A stretch of DNA of 20,763 nucleotides from JBDGYE01 sp039584255 (GTDB lineage Bacteria > Gemmatimonadota > Gemmatimonadetes > Palauibacterales > Palauibacteraceae), in assembly GCA_039584255.1 (NCBI GenBank), contig JBDGYE010000084.1:1-20763 (forward strand). Direction: 5' to 3'. The notes under the pieces are model-generated. The model had not been told where the DNA came from. It made no database searches and saw nothing but the letters and a program-made list of their open reading frames with translations. Position 1 is the stretch's first letter. Each line of letters starts with the position of its first letter. A program made the position numbers and the translations under genes. Of this stretch, positions 1 through 6,908 are shown in pieces.

Positions 1-282
1 GGGGAAGCCGTGCGTTACCGTCGCCACGACGTGTCCCGCCTCCCGGAGCCAGCGACTCACGGCGGCCGCCAGAGGAGTCTTGCCGCTGCCGCCCGAGGTG
101 AGGCCGCCAACCGAGACGACGGGCACGGGCACGGGCCACCGTCCGCCGATTCCCGCATCGAAGGCGGCGTTCCTCAAGTCCGCAGCGGCTCCGTACACAA
201 CCGATCCCAACCGCAACCCCGGTCCGGGTCCGCCCCGCCATGCCCGACGAAGCCGCTCCTCCGCTCTACCACGGAGGCTCAT
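1..282 (-). CDS. lpxK: Tetraacyldisaccharide 4'-kinase LpxK, N-terminal part (cut by window edge)
   Basis: LpxK phosphorylates the 4' position of the tetraacyl disaccharide precursor of lipid A at the inner face of the cytoplasmic membrane, using ATP. Only the first 94 codons lie in the window; the C-terminus is beyond base 1. The visible part has an arginine-rich N-terminal segment followed by the family hallmark VPVVSVGGLTSGGSGKTP at about residues 53-70, the Walker A loop with Lys68. The start ATG (282-280) overlaps the stop of the DUF374 acyltransferase gene as ATGA, which fixes the start and implies translational coupling. Downstream of the P-loop, where LpxK proteins usually read SRGYG, this protein reads THGF (about residues 89-92). 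The identification is secure from the P-loop context and the position after lpxB. Confidence 0.9.
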   Translation of the reverse strand, partial: MSLRGRAEERLRRAWRGGPGPGLRLGSVVYGAAADLRNAAFDAGIGGRWPVPVPVVSVGGLTSGGSGKTPLAAAVSRWLREAGHVVATVTHGFP

Positions 283-941
283 CGGTTTCGTCTCACTCCC
301 TCTGCCGTCCTGCCGCAGAGGGCGCTGACCTCGTCGATCGCCTGGTCGACTCGGGCTTGCCACCGGCCGATGTCCTCCTTCGGCACATCGGATGGAACCT
401 CGATCGGCTCTCCGTACGAGACGTAGACCGTGGCTCCGGGGTACGGGACGATGAACTCGTCCCAGCTTCGGATGCGCCACGCCCGCCTCGTCGCTGCGCC
501 GATCGGAACAATGGGAAGACCGGTGGCCGCCGCGGCGTGTATCGGGCCGGGCTTGCAGCGCCTGGCCGGCCCGACCGGGCCGTCCGGCGTAATCGCGAGC
601 GCTTGTCCCGCCCGCGCGGCTCGGATCATCTTCAGAAGGCCGGGGGCCCCGCCTCGGGTGCTGGAGCCCCTGATCGCCAAGAAGCCCAATCGCGAGAGCA
701 CCGAGGCCAGATACTCGCCATCCCTGTGCCCACTCACGAGCACGGCGAGGTTCTCGTCGCGGTGCAGCAGGGCCTGGGGAAGAAGCTCTGCGTGCCATAC
801 CAGGTAGATGGCACCGTGAGCGCGCAAGACCGGACGTCCTATTGTTCCGTCCGGTGCCACCTCCCGGAAGCGCCAGCTGGAAACCAGAGCCCTGGCGAGC
901 GTCGGCCCCATGATCCGCACAATCGTCGGGCCGGCCTTCAC
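279..941 (-). CDS. DUF374 lysophospholipid/lipid A acyltransferase family protein
   Basis: This 220-residue protein belongs to the DUF374 branch of the glycerolipid/lipid A acyltransferases. Visible marks are WHAELLP at about residues 49-55 with candidate catalytic His50, SGHRDGE at 70-76, RGSSTRGG near 91-98 and TPDGPVGP at 118-125. I chose the GTG at 941. It overlaps the lpxB stop as GTGA and sits 7 bases after a GGAGG ribosome-binding site. An upstream in-frame GTG at 968 would only add nine residues inside lpxB. Being sandwiched between lpxB and lpxK argues that its acceptor is a lipid A intermediate rather than a phospholipid. From memory, the H. pylori late acyltransferase LpxJ belongs to this family. 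Substrate and acyl donor are not shown by the sequence. Confidence 0.85.
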   Translation of the reverse strand: MKAGPTIVRIMGPTLARALVSSWRFREVAPDGTIGRPVLRAHGAIYLVWHAELLPQALLHRDENLAVLVSGHRDGEYLASVLSRLGFLAIRGSSTRGGAPGLLKMIRAARAGQALAITPDGPVGPARRCKPGPIHAAAATGLPIVPIGAATRRAWRIRSWDEFIVPYPGATVYVSYGEPIEVPSDVPKEDIGRWQARVDQAIDEVSALCGRTAEGVRRNR

Positions 942-2041
942 GGTGCGGCCTCCAGGAGTCGTACGCACTCGTCCGCGACGCGACTGGCCGCTCCGGGCCT
1001 TCCCAGTTGGCGGGTGACCCCTGCTAGCCCGGTGACCACACTCTCTCTCCGCGGCTCGCCTGGTCGGAGGAAGGGGGCGACAGCCTCTGCCAGCGCGGCT
1101 GGCGTGACTTCGGCCTGGACCAGTTCGGGGACCAGACTCCGGCCGGCCACGAGGTTGACGAGAGCCATGTGCTCCACCGTCACAAGGCGCCGGGCGATTG
1201 CGTAGCTTATGGGACTCATGCGGTAGGCCACTACCATGGGCACACCGCTGATGGCGAGCTGAAGGGTGATCGTTCCCGATTTGGTCAACGCGGCAGTGGC
1301 CTCCGCAGCCACCGCCTCCGGCCGGGCCAGGTCGGCGCCGTCTCGGGTCTCGTAGAGGCTAATGGGAAGATCCTCGGCCCGGGCGATGACCACCTTGAGC
1401 TCCGGGTGCTCCTCCTTGAGACGCCTGGACGCGCCGAGGAACGGGGGCAACATCCTGCGCACCTCCTGCACCCTCGACCCCGGAAACAGCCCCAGTAGCG
1501 GACTCGCTTCCCCCGAACCTCCGGTCCCCGGGGGCGCACGATCCAGTAGAGGGTGGCCCACGAAGCGCACGCGTGCTCCCCAGCGCTCGAGAAAGGGACG
1601 CTCGAACGGAAGGACGGCGCAGACGAGGTCTGTGTCCGAGGCCAACCGCTTCGCTCGCGATTCGTGCCAGGCCCATACCTGGGGAGCGATGTAGTACAGA
1701 ACAGGGATGCCTCGCCGCCGGGCGAACCGGGCAAGGGCGAGGTTGAAGCCCGGATAGTCGATGGGCACCAGCAGATCCACGCCCTGGTCGACGAGGAAGC
1801 CACGGACCAGGCGTCTCAGGCTGGCCAGGTCCGGAAGGTGCCGCACGACCTCGGCGAATCCGAGAACTGCCAGCCGGTCGAGGTCCGCCAGCAACTCGAC
1901 GCCGGCAGCAGCCATGCGACTTCCCCCGAGGCCGCACAGTCGCAGATTCGGGATCCGACGCTTCAGCTCGCCCGCCAGCTCGGCGCCGTGAAGATCGCCC
2001 GACTGTTCGCCTGCTGAGAGGAAGACCGTTCGGCTAGGCAA
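938..2041 (-). CDS. lpxB: Lipid-A-disaccharide synthase LpxB
   Basis: LpxB is the GT19 glycosyltransferase that condenses UDP-2,3-diacylglucosamine with lipid X to form the beta-1,6 disaccharide of lipid A at the inner membrane. The 367-residue product is close to the usual length and intact. It shows the N-terminal SAGEQSGDLHG (residues 9-19), the PQVWAW motif near residue 120, the LFPGSRVQEV nucleotide-sugar segment near the middle and a C-terminal Rossmann half. The first in-frame start is a TTG at 2041. It overlaps the end of the upstream 44-codon ORF by 8 bases and has no good Shine-Dalgarno, so translation probably depends on coupling. TTG is accepted because it gives the family's normal N-terminus (MPSRTVFLSAGE). 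Confidence 0.96.
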   Translation of the reverse strand: MPSRTVFLSAGEQSGDLHGAELAGELKRRIPNLRLCGLGGSRMAAAGVELLADLDRLAVLGFAEVVRHLPDLASLRRLVRGFLVDQGVDLLVPIDYPGFNLALARFARRRGIPVLYYIAPQVWAWHESRAKRLASDTDLVCAVLPFERPFLERWGARVRFVGHPLLDRAPPGTGGSGEASPLLGLFPGSRVQEVRRMLPPFLGASRRLKEEHPELKVVIARAEDLPISLYETRDGADLARPEAVAAEATAALTKSGTITLQLAISGVPMVVAYRMSPISYAIARRLVTVEHMALVNLVAGRSLVPELVQAEVTPAALAEAVAPFLRPGEPRRESVVTGLAGVTRQLGRPGAASRVADECVRLLEAAP

Positions 2042-2168
2042 TGCGATCCAGGTAGGCGATCAGGAGCAACACGAGGATAAGCAGTAGGATCAGCGTTATC
2101 GTCCGCGGGCCTCGCTTCGCTCCCAGGCCGAGCTTCTTTCTCTCCTCACGAATCTTGTGTAACGACAT
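2034..2168 (-). CDS. Small single-helix membrane protein, 44 residues (hypothetical)
   Basis: I do not recognise this ORF as a named family. It starts at an ATG (2168-2166) inside the last 23 bases of the Gfo/Idh gene and ends at TAG 2036-2034, overlapping the lpxB start by 8 bases. The product has a short, very basic N-terminus (MSLHKIREERKKLG, then KRGPR). An uninterrupted hydrophobic stretch of about 17 residues follows (TLILLLILVLLLIAYL), and the tail DRIA. That layout predicts one transmembrane helix with the positive end in the cytoplasm. There is no obvious Shine-Dalgarno. Support for coding comes from its tight fit between two genes and its amphipathic design. It could be a membrane tether for a lipid A enzyme, or its translation may mainly serve to start lpxB. 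Confidence 0.6.
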   Translation of the reverse strand: MSLHKIREERKKLGLGAKRGPRTITLILLLILVLLLIAYLDRIA

Positions 2169-3112
2169 GCGCAAACTGCTCGATCTCGAATCCGATGCGG
2201 AGGGCGACCTCCAGCGCGGCGCGACCCTCCGCGGCCGCCACGCACTCCGAGTTCCGCTGCAGGGCCGCATCCCGAAAAGCCTCCAGCTCCAGTCGAAGGG
2301 GCTCGCCGGAGTCGCCTCGTATGGGGATCCTCTCCACCAGGTCGCCGAGGCTGAGGCCACTTCCTCCGGTCGCCCGCCACAACGCCTTGGGATCGACGTC
2401 GGCTTTGCGTCGGAGAAACTCGCCGCTCCCGCCCGCCAAATCCAGGCTGAAGTAGCCGGTGGGCTGGAAGAGGCGGAGCGCTCGCGTCCGATTGACGGAG
2501 ACCCGGCTGGCGCTGATGTCGGCGACGGCTCCGTTCTCGAAGACGATCCGGGCGTTGGCCATGTCCACTGATCCGGTGAGAACCGCCACGCCGACGGCGT
2601 GCACCGAGGCCACCGGACTGTCGACCAGACCCAGCACCAGGTCGATGTCGTGGATCATCAGATCGAGCATTACCGGTACGTCGGTTCCGCGAGGCTGGAA
2701 GCGGGCCAGCCGCTGGGAGGCGATGAACCGCGGATCATCCAGGTAGGGCCGGCAGGCCCTGACAGCCGCATTGAAGCGCTCGATGTGTCCCACGCCGAGG
2801 AATACGCCTTGAGCTTGGGCGAACTCGATGAGATCGTCCGCCTCCGCAAGCGTCGGGGTGAGAGGCTTTTCGACCAGGACGTGACAGCCGGCGGCCAGAG
2901 CCTCTCTGGCCACAGCATGGTGGTCCGACGTGATTCAGGAGGTCGGCGGGCCCCAGAGCGGGAGTCTTCCACCGGGCAGCGGTCTCTGCTGCACGCGCCT
3001 CATCCGTGTCGCAGACACCTGCCAGAAGGCAGTCGGGCAGATCGGACAGGATGCGAGCATGTTCCGCACCCAGGCGCCCAACTCCCACCACTCCTACCCG
3101 GAGCTTGTTCAC
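2146..3112 (-). pseudogene. Gfo/Idh/MocA-family NAD(P)-dependent oxidoreductase, frame broken by an internal deletion
   Basis: The 5' part, from a GTG at 3112 that overlaps the lpxA stop as GTGA, encodes a Rossmann domain beginning VGVVGVGRLGAEHAR (dinucleotide-binding GxGxxG). It reads on to about ADLLNHV (codons 56-62). The rest lies in another frame from TSDHHAVAREAL (codon at 2931) through HVLVEKPLTP to the stop at 2148-2146, including the family's C-terminal sheet domain. Family members usually have about nine residues ending VTPT between these two blocks. Here they are missing and the frame shifts exactly there (about 2926-2931). The position next to lpxA recalls GnnA, the UDP-GlcNAc 3-dehydrogenase that feeds 3-amino lipid A, but no GnnB aminotransferase gene is visible. 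As the enzyme may be dispensable I list it as a pseudogene; a sequence error would also explain it. Confidence 0.8.
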
Positions 3113-3909
3113 GTGGTGATGCCGCGCTCGCTCGCCCGGATGAACGAGACCATGTGTCCGACCTCACGCGGGAGTCCGCTCCGGGCCTCCAGCTCATCGA
3201 GGGCCTGCCCGATGTTGATCTGAGATTGGAAGACGAGGCGATATGCGTCGCGCAGGGCCTTGAGCGTCTCTCGCGGGAAGCCGCGTCTTCGAAGCCCCAC
3301 CAGGTTGAGGCCGAACGCTGCGCAGGGATTGCCGGCCACCATCGTGTACGGCACCACATCCTGGGGAAGACGTGACCCGCCGCCGACGAAGCTGTGCACC
3401 CCTATGTGGACGAACTGGTGAATCGCCGTGAGACCGCCGACGATAGCCCAGTCGTCGATCTCGACGTGCCCCCCCATGTTCACGGAGTTGGCCAGGATGA
3501 CGTGGTCACCGATCTGGCAGTCATGGGCCACATGGGAGTAAGCCATCAGCAGGCAATCATCTCCGACACGGGTCGCCCCAGCCGCCGAAGTGCCTCGGTT
3601 GACGGTCGCATACTCCCGGATCGTGGTACCGGATCCAATCTCGAGCGTCGATGGCTCTCCCTCGTACTTCAGGTCCTGGGGATCCGTGCCCAGTACGGCG
3701 CCCTTGCAGATATGGCAGCCAGCGGCGACTCGGGTGTCCTTCTCGATGAGCACGTGAGAGTCGATCACGGTTCGGTCGCCAACCTCGACACCCGGTCCTA
3801 TGATCGCGTACGGCCCCACCGCTACCGATTCGGCCAACTGCGCAGCTGAATGGATGATGGCCGTCTCGTGCCGCGTTCCCTCGGCCGCCTCGACGGCTCC
3901 GCCGCTCAT
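3109..3909 (-). CDS. lpxA: UDP-N-acetylglucosamine acyltransferase LpxA
   Basis: LpxA transfers a 3-hydroxyacyl chain from acyl carrier protein to the 3-OH of UDP-GlcNAc, the first step of lipid A synthesis, as a cytosolic trimer. The 266-residue product is a left-handed beta-helix of hexapeptide repeats (for example VAVGPYAIIGPGVEVGD) with the LpxA C-terminal helical domain containing GLNLVGLRRRGF. The catalytic His is His129 in YSHVAHDC, matching E. coli His125. The residue corresponding to the E. coli acyl-length ruler Gly173 is also Gly (VGGGS), which favours a long hydroxyacyl chain of about C14; this is inference. The start ATG at 3909 overlaps the lpxC-fabZ stop as ATGA. A longer in-frame reading upstream would only run into lpxC-fabZ. 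Confidence 0.96.
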   Translation of the reverse strand: MSGGAVEAAEGTRHETAIIHSAAQLAESVAVGPYAIIGPGVEVGDRTVIDSHVLIEKDTRVAAGCHICKGAVLGTDPQDLKYEGEPSTLEIGSGTTIREYATVNRGTSAAGATRVGDDCLLMAYSHVAHDCQIGDHVILANSVNMGGHVEIDDWAIVGGLTAIHQFVHIGVHSFVGGGSRLPQDVVPYTMVAGNPCAAFGLNLVGLRRRGFPRETLKALRDAYRLVFQSQINIGQALDELEARSGLPREVGHMVSFIRASERGITT

Positions 3910-5201
3910 CGGTCCACTACCTGGGCCATCATCTTCGCCTCGGCGACCACAACTCCGTCTACAGTCGCGATGCCCCGCATCCGGCACGTGCGCCCACGGA
4001 ACTGAACCATCTCGAGCTCGTACACCAGCTGGTCACCTGGCGTCACCGGCCGGCGGAACTTCACCTCGTCCATCGACATGAAGTAGACAACCTTGGACTG
4101 GGGATCGTCGAACTCGTTCATGAGAAGAAGCCCACCCGCCTGCGCCATTCCCTCGATTATGAGGACGCCGGGCATGATGGGGTGACCGGGGAAGTGGCCC
4201 TGGAAGAACGGCTCGTTGATCGTAACGTTCTTCACCCCGAGGATCCGCTTCCCGGCCTCGAACTCGACTACCCTGTCCACGAGCAGGAACGGGAAGCGGT
4301 GCGGAAGGTACTCCATGATTCGGCTCGTATCGACCACCGGGCTGCCGTCGGCCGGACGCGACAGGAGTCTCTTCAGCGCCCGGGCCACCTCGACATTGCC
4401 GCGATGGCTCGGCCGTTCGGCGATCACGTGAGCCCGGATCCTGGCTCCGACCAAGGCCAGGTCGCCGACCACGTCGAGCATCTTGTGCCGGACGAACTCG
4501 TCGTGGAACCGGAGCTCCGTCCCATCGGCGAGCCCGGTCTCCGTGAGGACTATCGTATTCTCGTAGCTGGCCCCCAGGGCGAGCCCGCGGGCGTGGAGAA
4601 TCTCGGCCCAGCTTTCGAGTCCGAAGGTGCGAGCCGGGGCCACCAGCTCACAGAACTCACCCTGCTCGACTTCTGCCGAAGCGAACTGGCGGCCGATGAC
4701 AGGATGCTCGAAGTCGATCTCGGCTGTCACGCGAAAGCCGGCATACGGGGCGATTGTATACGTGGCCTCGCCTTCAGCGATCCTGAGCGGCTTCCTGACC
4801 ACGACGGTGCGGGCTGGAGAGTCCTGCTCAACCGTGCCTACCTCGCTTATGGCTTGGCACCAGCGGGCCGCGCTCCCGTCGAGAGCGGGCGGTTCGGCAC
4901 CCTCCAGTTCGACCTGAAGGTTGTCGATTCCGTGGACCGATACGGCTGCCAACAGATGCTCCACGGTACGCACGACGCAATCGTCGATCCCGAGGGCAGT
5001 TTCCCACGCGACACCCGTAACGAGATCTACGTCCGCTGGAATCTCGGGGGCATGGTCCAGATCCACCCGGCGAAAGACGATGCCCGTGTCGGGTTCGCCG
5101 GGTTGGACCGTTACCTGAACCGGCTCTCCGCCGTGCAGCCCGGTCCCGGCCAGAGTGAAGGCTCCGGCCAGCGTGCGCTGTCGCGGCGCGTCGGCTTCCA
5201 C
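3906..5201 (-). CDS. lpxC-fabZ: Bifunctional LpxC deacetylase / FabZ 3-hydroxyacyl-ACP dehydratase
   Basis: This 431-residue fusion joins the committed step of lipid A synthesis (LpxC, zinc-dependent UDP-3-O-acyl-GlcNAc deacetylase) to FabZ, which dehydrates 3-hydroxyacyl-ACP in fatty acid elongation. In the LpxC half (about 1-282), Glu81 and His82 lie in VEHLLAA. His239 and Asp243 lie in HDEFVRHKMLDVVGD, and His266 in PSHRGN. These are the zinc ligands and catalytic residues. In the FabZ half (about 290-431), HRFPFLLVDR is followed by GHFPGHPIMPG and IEGMAQ, with the His336/Glu350 dyad. Both active sites look complete. The GTG start at 5201 has a GGGGAG Shine-Dalgarno seven bases upstream, four bases after the lpxD stop. 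Such fusions are known from Bacteroidetes and relatives. Both enzymes use the 3-hydroxyacyl-ACP pool, so the fusion ties them at fixed ratio. Confidence 0.96.
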   Translation of the reverse strand: MEADAPRQRTLAGAFTLAGTGLHGGEPVQVTVQPGEPDTGIVFRRVDLDHAPEIPADVDLVTGVAWETALGIDDCVVRTVEHLLAAVSVHGIDNLQVELEGAEPPALDGSAARWCQAISEVGTVEQDSPARTVVVRKPLRIAEGEATYTIAPYAGFRVTAEIDFEHPVIGRQFASAEVEQGEFCELVAPARTFGLESWAEILHARGLALGASYENTIVLTETGLADGTELRFHDEFVRHKMLDVVGDLALVGARIRAHVIAERPSHRGNVEVARALKRLLSRPADGSPVVDTSRIMEYLPHRFPFLLVDRVVEFEAGKRILGVKNVTINEPFFQGHFPGHPIMPGVLIIEGMAQAGGLLLMNEFDDPQSKVVYFMSMDEVKFRRPVTPGDQLVYELEMVQFRGRTCRMRGIATVDGVVVAEAKMMAQVVDR

Positions 5202-5205
5202 CTGC

Positions 5206-6234
5206 CTACTCCCCTTGCTCGGAAGTGCCTTTCTCCAGCGCCTCGAGACGCTTGACCAGCTCAGGAAGCTTGTAGAACACCGACGAGGACCGCAACCACA
5301 TGCCGTGCGGGCGCGCCGGGTATCCCGTCCACGTCTCGCCCGGCGGAATGTCCGTCATGACACCGCCCTGTGCCCCGATGCGAGATCCTTTGCCGATCTT
5401 GAGGTGTCCGGCGAGCCCAACCTGCCCGGCGAGCTGAACTCCGTCCTCGAGCACCGAGCTTCCGGCGAGGCCGACCTGCGCTACGAGGAAGCAGTGGCGA
5501 CCGATCCGGCAGTTGTGACCCACGTGCACCAGGTTGTCGATCTTCGTGCCTTCTCCCACCACCGTGTCGCCGAGTGAGCCCCGATCGATAGTCGTGTTAG
5601 CTCCGATCTCAACGTCGTCACCTATCAGGCACCGTCCCACTTGAGGAATCTTTACGGCACCCTCCGGTCCGGCGGTATAGCCGAATCCGTCGATACCCAC
5701 GCGTGCGCCGGAATGGAGCCGCACCCGGTTCCCGAGAACGGTTCCCTCCAGGACGCTGCAGGACGAGTCGATTTGACAATACTCCCCTATCGCGACGTCC
5801 CGGCCCACGAGAGAGTGGGCCCCGATCGAGGTTCCTTCCCCGATGCAGGCGCCGTCCTCGACAGTGACGTATGGGCCCACGGCCACACCGTGGCACAGTT
5901 GAACGCCGCGGCCCAGAACGGCCGTCGGGTGCACTCCGGGAGGAAGCTCCTGCGGCGGAAAGAAGACTCCGAGCAGACGACTGAAAGCCAGCTCCGGGTT
6001 GTCCACCCGAATGAGGGCCGTTCCGTCGGCGTCGGGCTCCAGCCCGGGTGGGATGAGCGCCGCTGCCGGCCGGTTGAGTTTGAGATGGCGCGCGTACTTC
6101 TCGTTCGTGACATACGTCAAATCTCGGGGCCCTGCAGCATCGACCGGCGCCACCCCGGCGACCTCGCGCGCCTTATCCCCCTCTACCCTGCCGTCCACTA
6201 TCTCGGCCAGCTGTGCCACACTGAACGTCTTCAT
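5206..6234 (-). CDS. lpxD: UDP-3-O-acylglucosamine N-acyltransferase LpxD
   Basis: LpxD adds the second 3-hydroxyacyl chain, at the 2-amino group of UDP-3-O-acylglucosamine, after LpxC. The 342-residue product has the LpxD N-terminal uridine-binding domain (about 1-100, with DLTYVTNEKY). A hexapeptide-repeat beta-helix follows from about 100 to 310 (RVGIDGFGY, IGANTTIDRGSL), then a C-terminal helix. The catalytic His is His240 in HVGHNC, matching E. coli His239; His237 is beside it. The ATG at 6234 gives the normal family N-terminus MKTFSVAQLAEIVDG. No strong Shine-Dalgarno is directly upstream. A TAGAAT hexamer ends about 12 bases before the ATG. Confidence 0.96.
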   Translation of the reverse strand: MKTFSVAQLAEIVDGRVEGDKAREVAGVAPVDAAGPRDLTYVTNEKYARHLKLNRPAAALIPPGLEPDADGTALIRVDNPELAFSRLLGVFFPPQELPPGVHPTAVLGRGVQLCHGVAVGPYVTVEDGACIGEGTSIGAHSLVGRDVAIGEYCQIDSSCSVLEGTVLGNRVRLHSGARVGIDGFGYTAGPEGAVKIPQVGRCLIGDDVEIGANTTIDRGSLGDTVVGEGTKIDNLVHVGHNCRIGRHCFLVAQVGLAGSSVLEDGVQLAGQVGLAGHLKIGKGSRIGAQGGVMTDIPPGETWTGYPARPHGMWLRSSSVFYKLPELVKRLEALEKGTSEQGE

Positions 6235-6350
6235 TATGTCTTCATTCTACCTGGGAGCCTCGCCTCCTCCCGGAAGAGACGCCAAGCCCGAAGCTCTTGG
6301 CAGCACGTCTCGTCCAGAGAGTGCCTGGTCTCGACCGGCGCCCGGGCCGG
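6235..6350 (-). promoter_or_regulatory. ompH-lpxD intergenic spacer with three possible hairpins
   Basis: This 116-base spacer is the longest in the window. On the transcribed strand it holds three short inverted repeats. CCGGC/GCCGG lies at 6350-6335, directly after the ompH stop. CCAAG/CTTGG lies at 6300-6282 and can close on a CTTCGG loop. GGGAG/CTCCC lies at 6271-6253. None is followed by a T-run, so they are not convincing terminators. A TAGAAT sequence near 6247 resembles a -10 box, but I see no matching -35 box. A separate lpxD promoter or an RNA-processing site are possibilities only. Confidence 0.3.
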
Positions 6351-6890
6351 CTACTGGCTGTCCGGCGCCGGCGCTGGCGTCGGCGGAACCGCGACATCCT
6401 GGCCCAGCTCGGACATAACCAACGCCGTGATGTCGAGGGTCGTGTCCGCGGCCACCACGCCTTCGGTCGAAGCGTCGAGCACGATCGAGTATCCGCGCTC
6501 CGTGCGAATCTGCTCGATCACGCCTGCGACTCGGTCGAGAATGGGCTGTAGCAAATCCTGCTGGCGCTGCTGGAGTGAGGTATCCAGCTCACGCTGACGG
6601 TTCGCGAGTTCCGTCTGGAGGTCTCGGATCTCCTGCTCTTTTTGCGTCTTGGCCTGCGGGCTCAGCAGTACTTCCTGACGCTGATAGTCCTGCATCATCG
6701 AGTCCACCACGGCGGCCTGTTGCTGAAGCTCGGTACGGGCCTCTCCAAGCTCGCGCTCGAAGGTCCGCTGTGCTTCCGTGGAGCCAGGTGCGTTCTGAAC
6801 GATCTGCGCCGACCGTAGATAGACGACCGTAGTGCCCGTCGGCGGACCGTCCTGAGCGAGAGCCGGGCCGGCGATGATCAGCAGCCCCAA
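6351..6890 (-). CDS. ompH: OmpH/Skp-family periplasmic chaperone
   Basis: Skp/OmpH is a periplasmic trimeric chaperone that holds unfolded outer-membrane proteins for BamA. The 179-residue product shows the family layout. A beta strand TTVVYLRSAQIVQ comes first, then a long charged, Gln-rich coiled coil (about 40-125, ELQQQAAVV to LQQRQQDLL). The C-terminal YSIVLDASTEGVVAADTTLDIT strand pair follows, then a Pro/Ala tail. The gene lies 18 bases after bamA. The only available start is a TTG at 6890 with GAGG six bases upstream, because a TAA is in frame two codons before it. The resulting leader (MGLLIIAGPALAQD) has a hydrophobic core and an ALA-Q cleavage site but no basic N-region, so it is unusually short. 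The 5' end may be damaged or misread. Confidence 0.85.
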   Translation of the reverse strand: MGLLIIAGPALAQDGPPTGTTVVYLRSAQIVQNAPGSTEAQRTFERELGEARTELQQQAAVVDSMMQDYQRQEVLLSPQAKTQKEQEIRDLQTELANRQRELDTSLQQRQQDLLQPILDRVAGVIEQIRTERGYSIVLDASTEGVVAADTTLDITALVMSELGQDVAVPPTPAPAPDSQ

Positions 6891-6908
6891 GATTTACCTC
6901 GACTGCCT

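Noticed and set aside
240..1205. Long plus-strand open frame of 321 codons
   Set aside because: It lies antisense to the DUF374 and lpxB genes, has low-complexity Arg/Pro/Ala composition and no family motif. It is a shadow of GC-rich minus-strand codons.
2034..2360. 108-codon version of the small membrane protein
   Set aside because: The first 64 residues are out-of-frame translation of the oxidoreductase gene; only the last 44 show protein-like design.
4182..5255. Plus-strand open frame of 357 codons
   Set aside because: It is antisense to the lpxC-fabZ fusion, whose active-site motifs are all intact; the plus-strand product has no recognisable domain.
5641..6597. Plus-strand open frame of 318 codons
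   Set aside because: It overlaps the complementary strand of lpxD and ompH and shows no domain; a compositional shadow.
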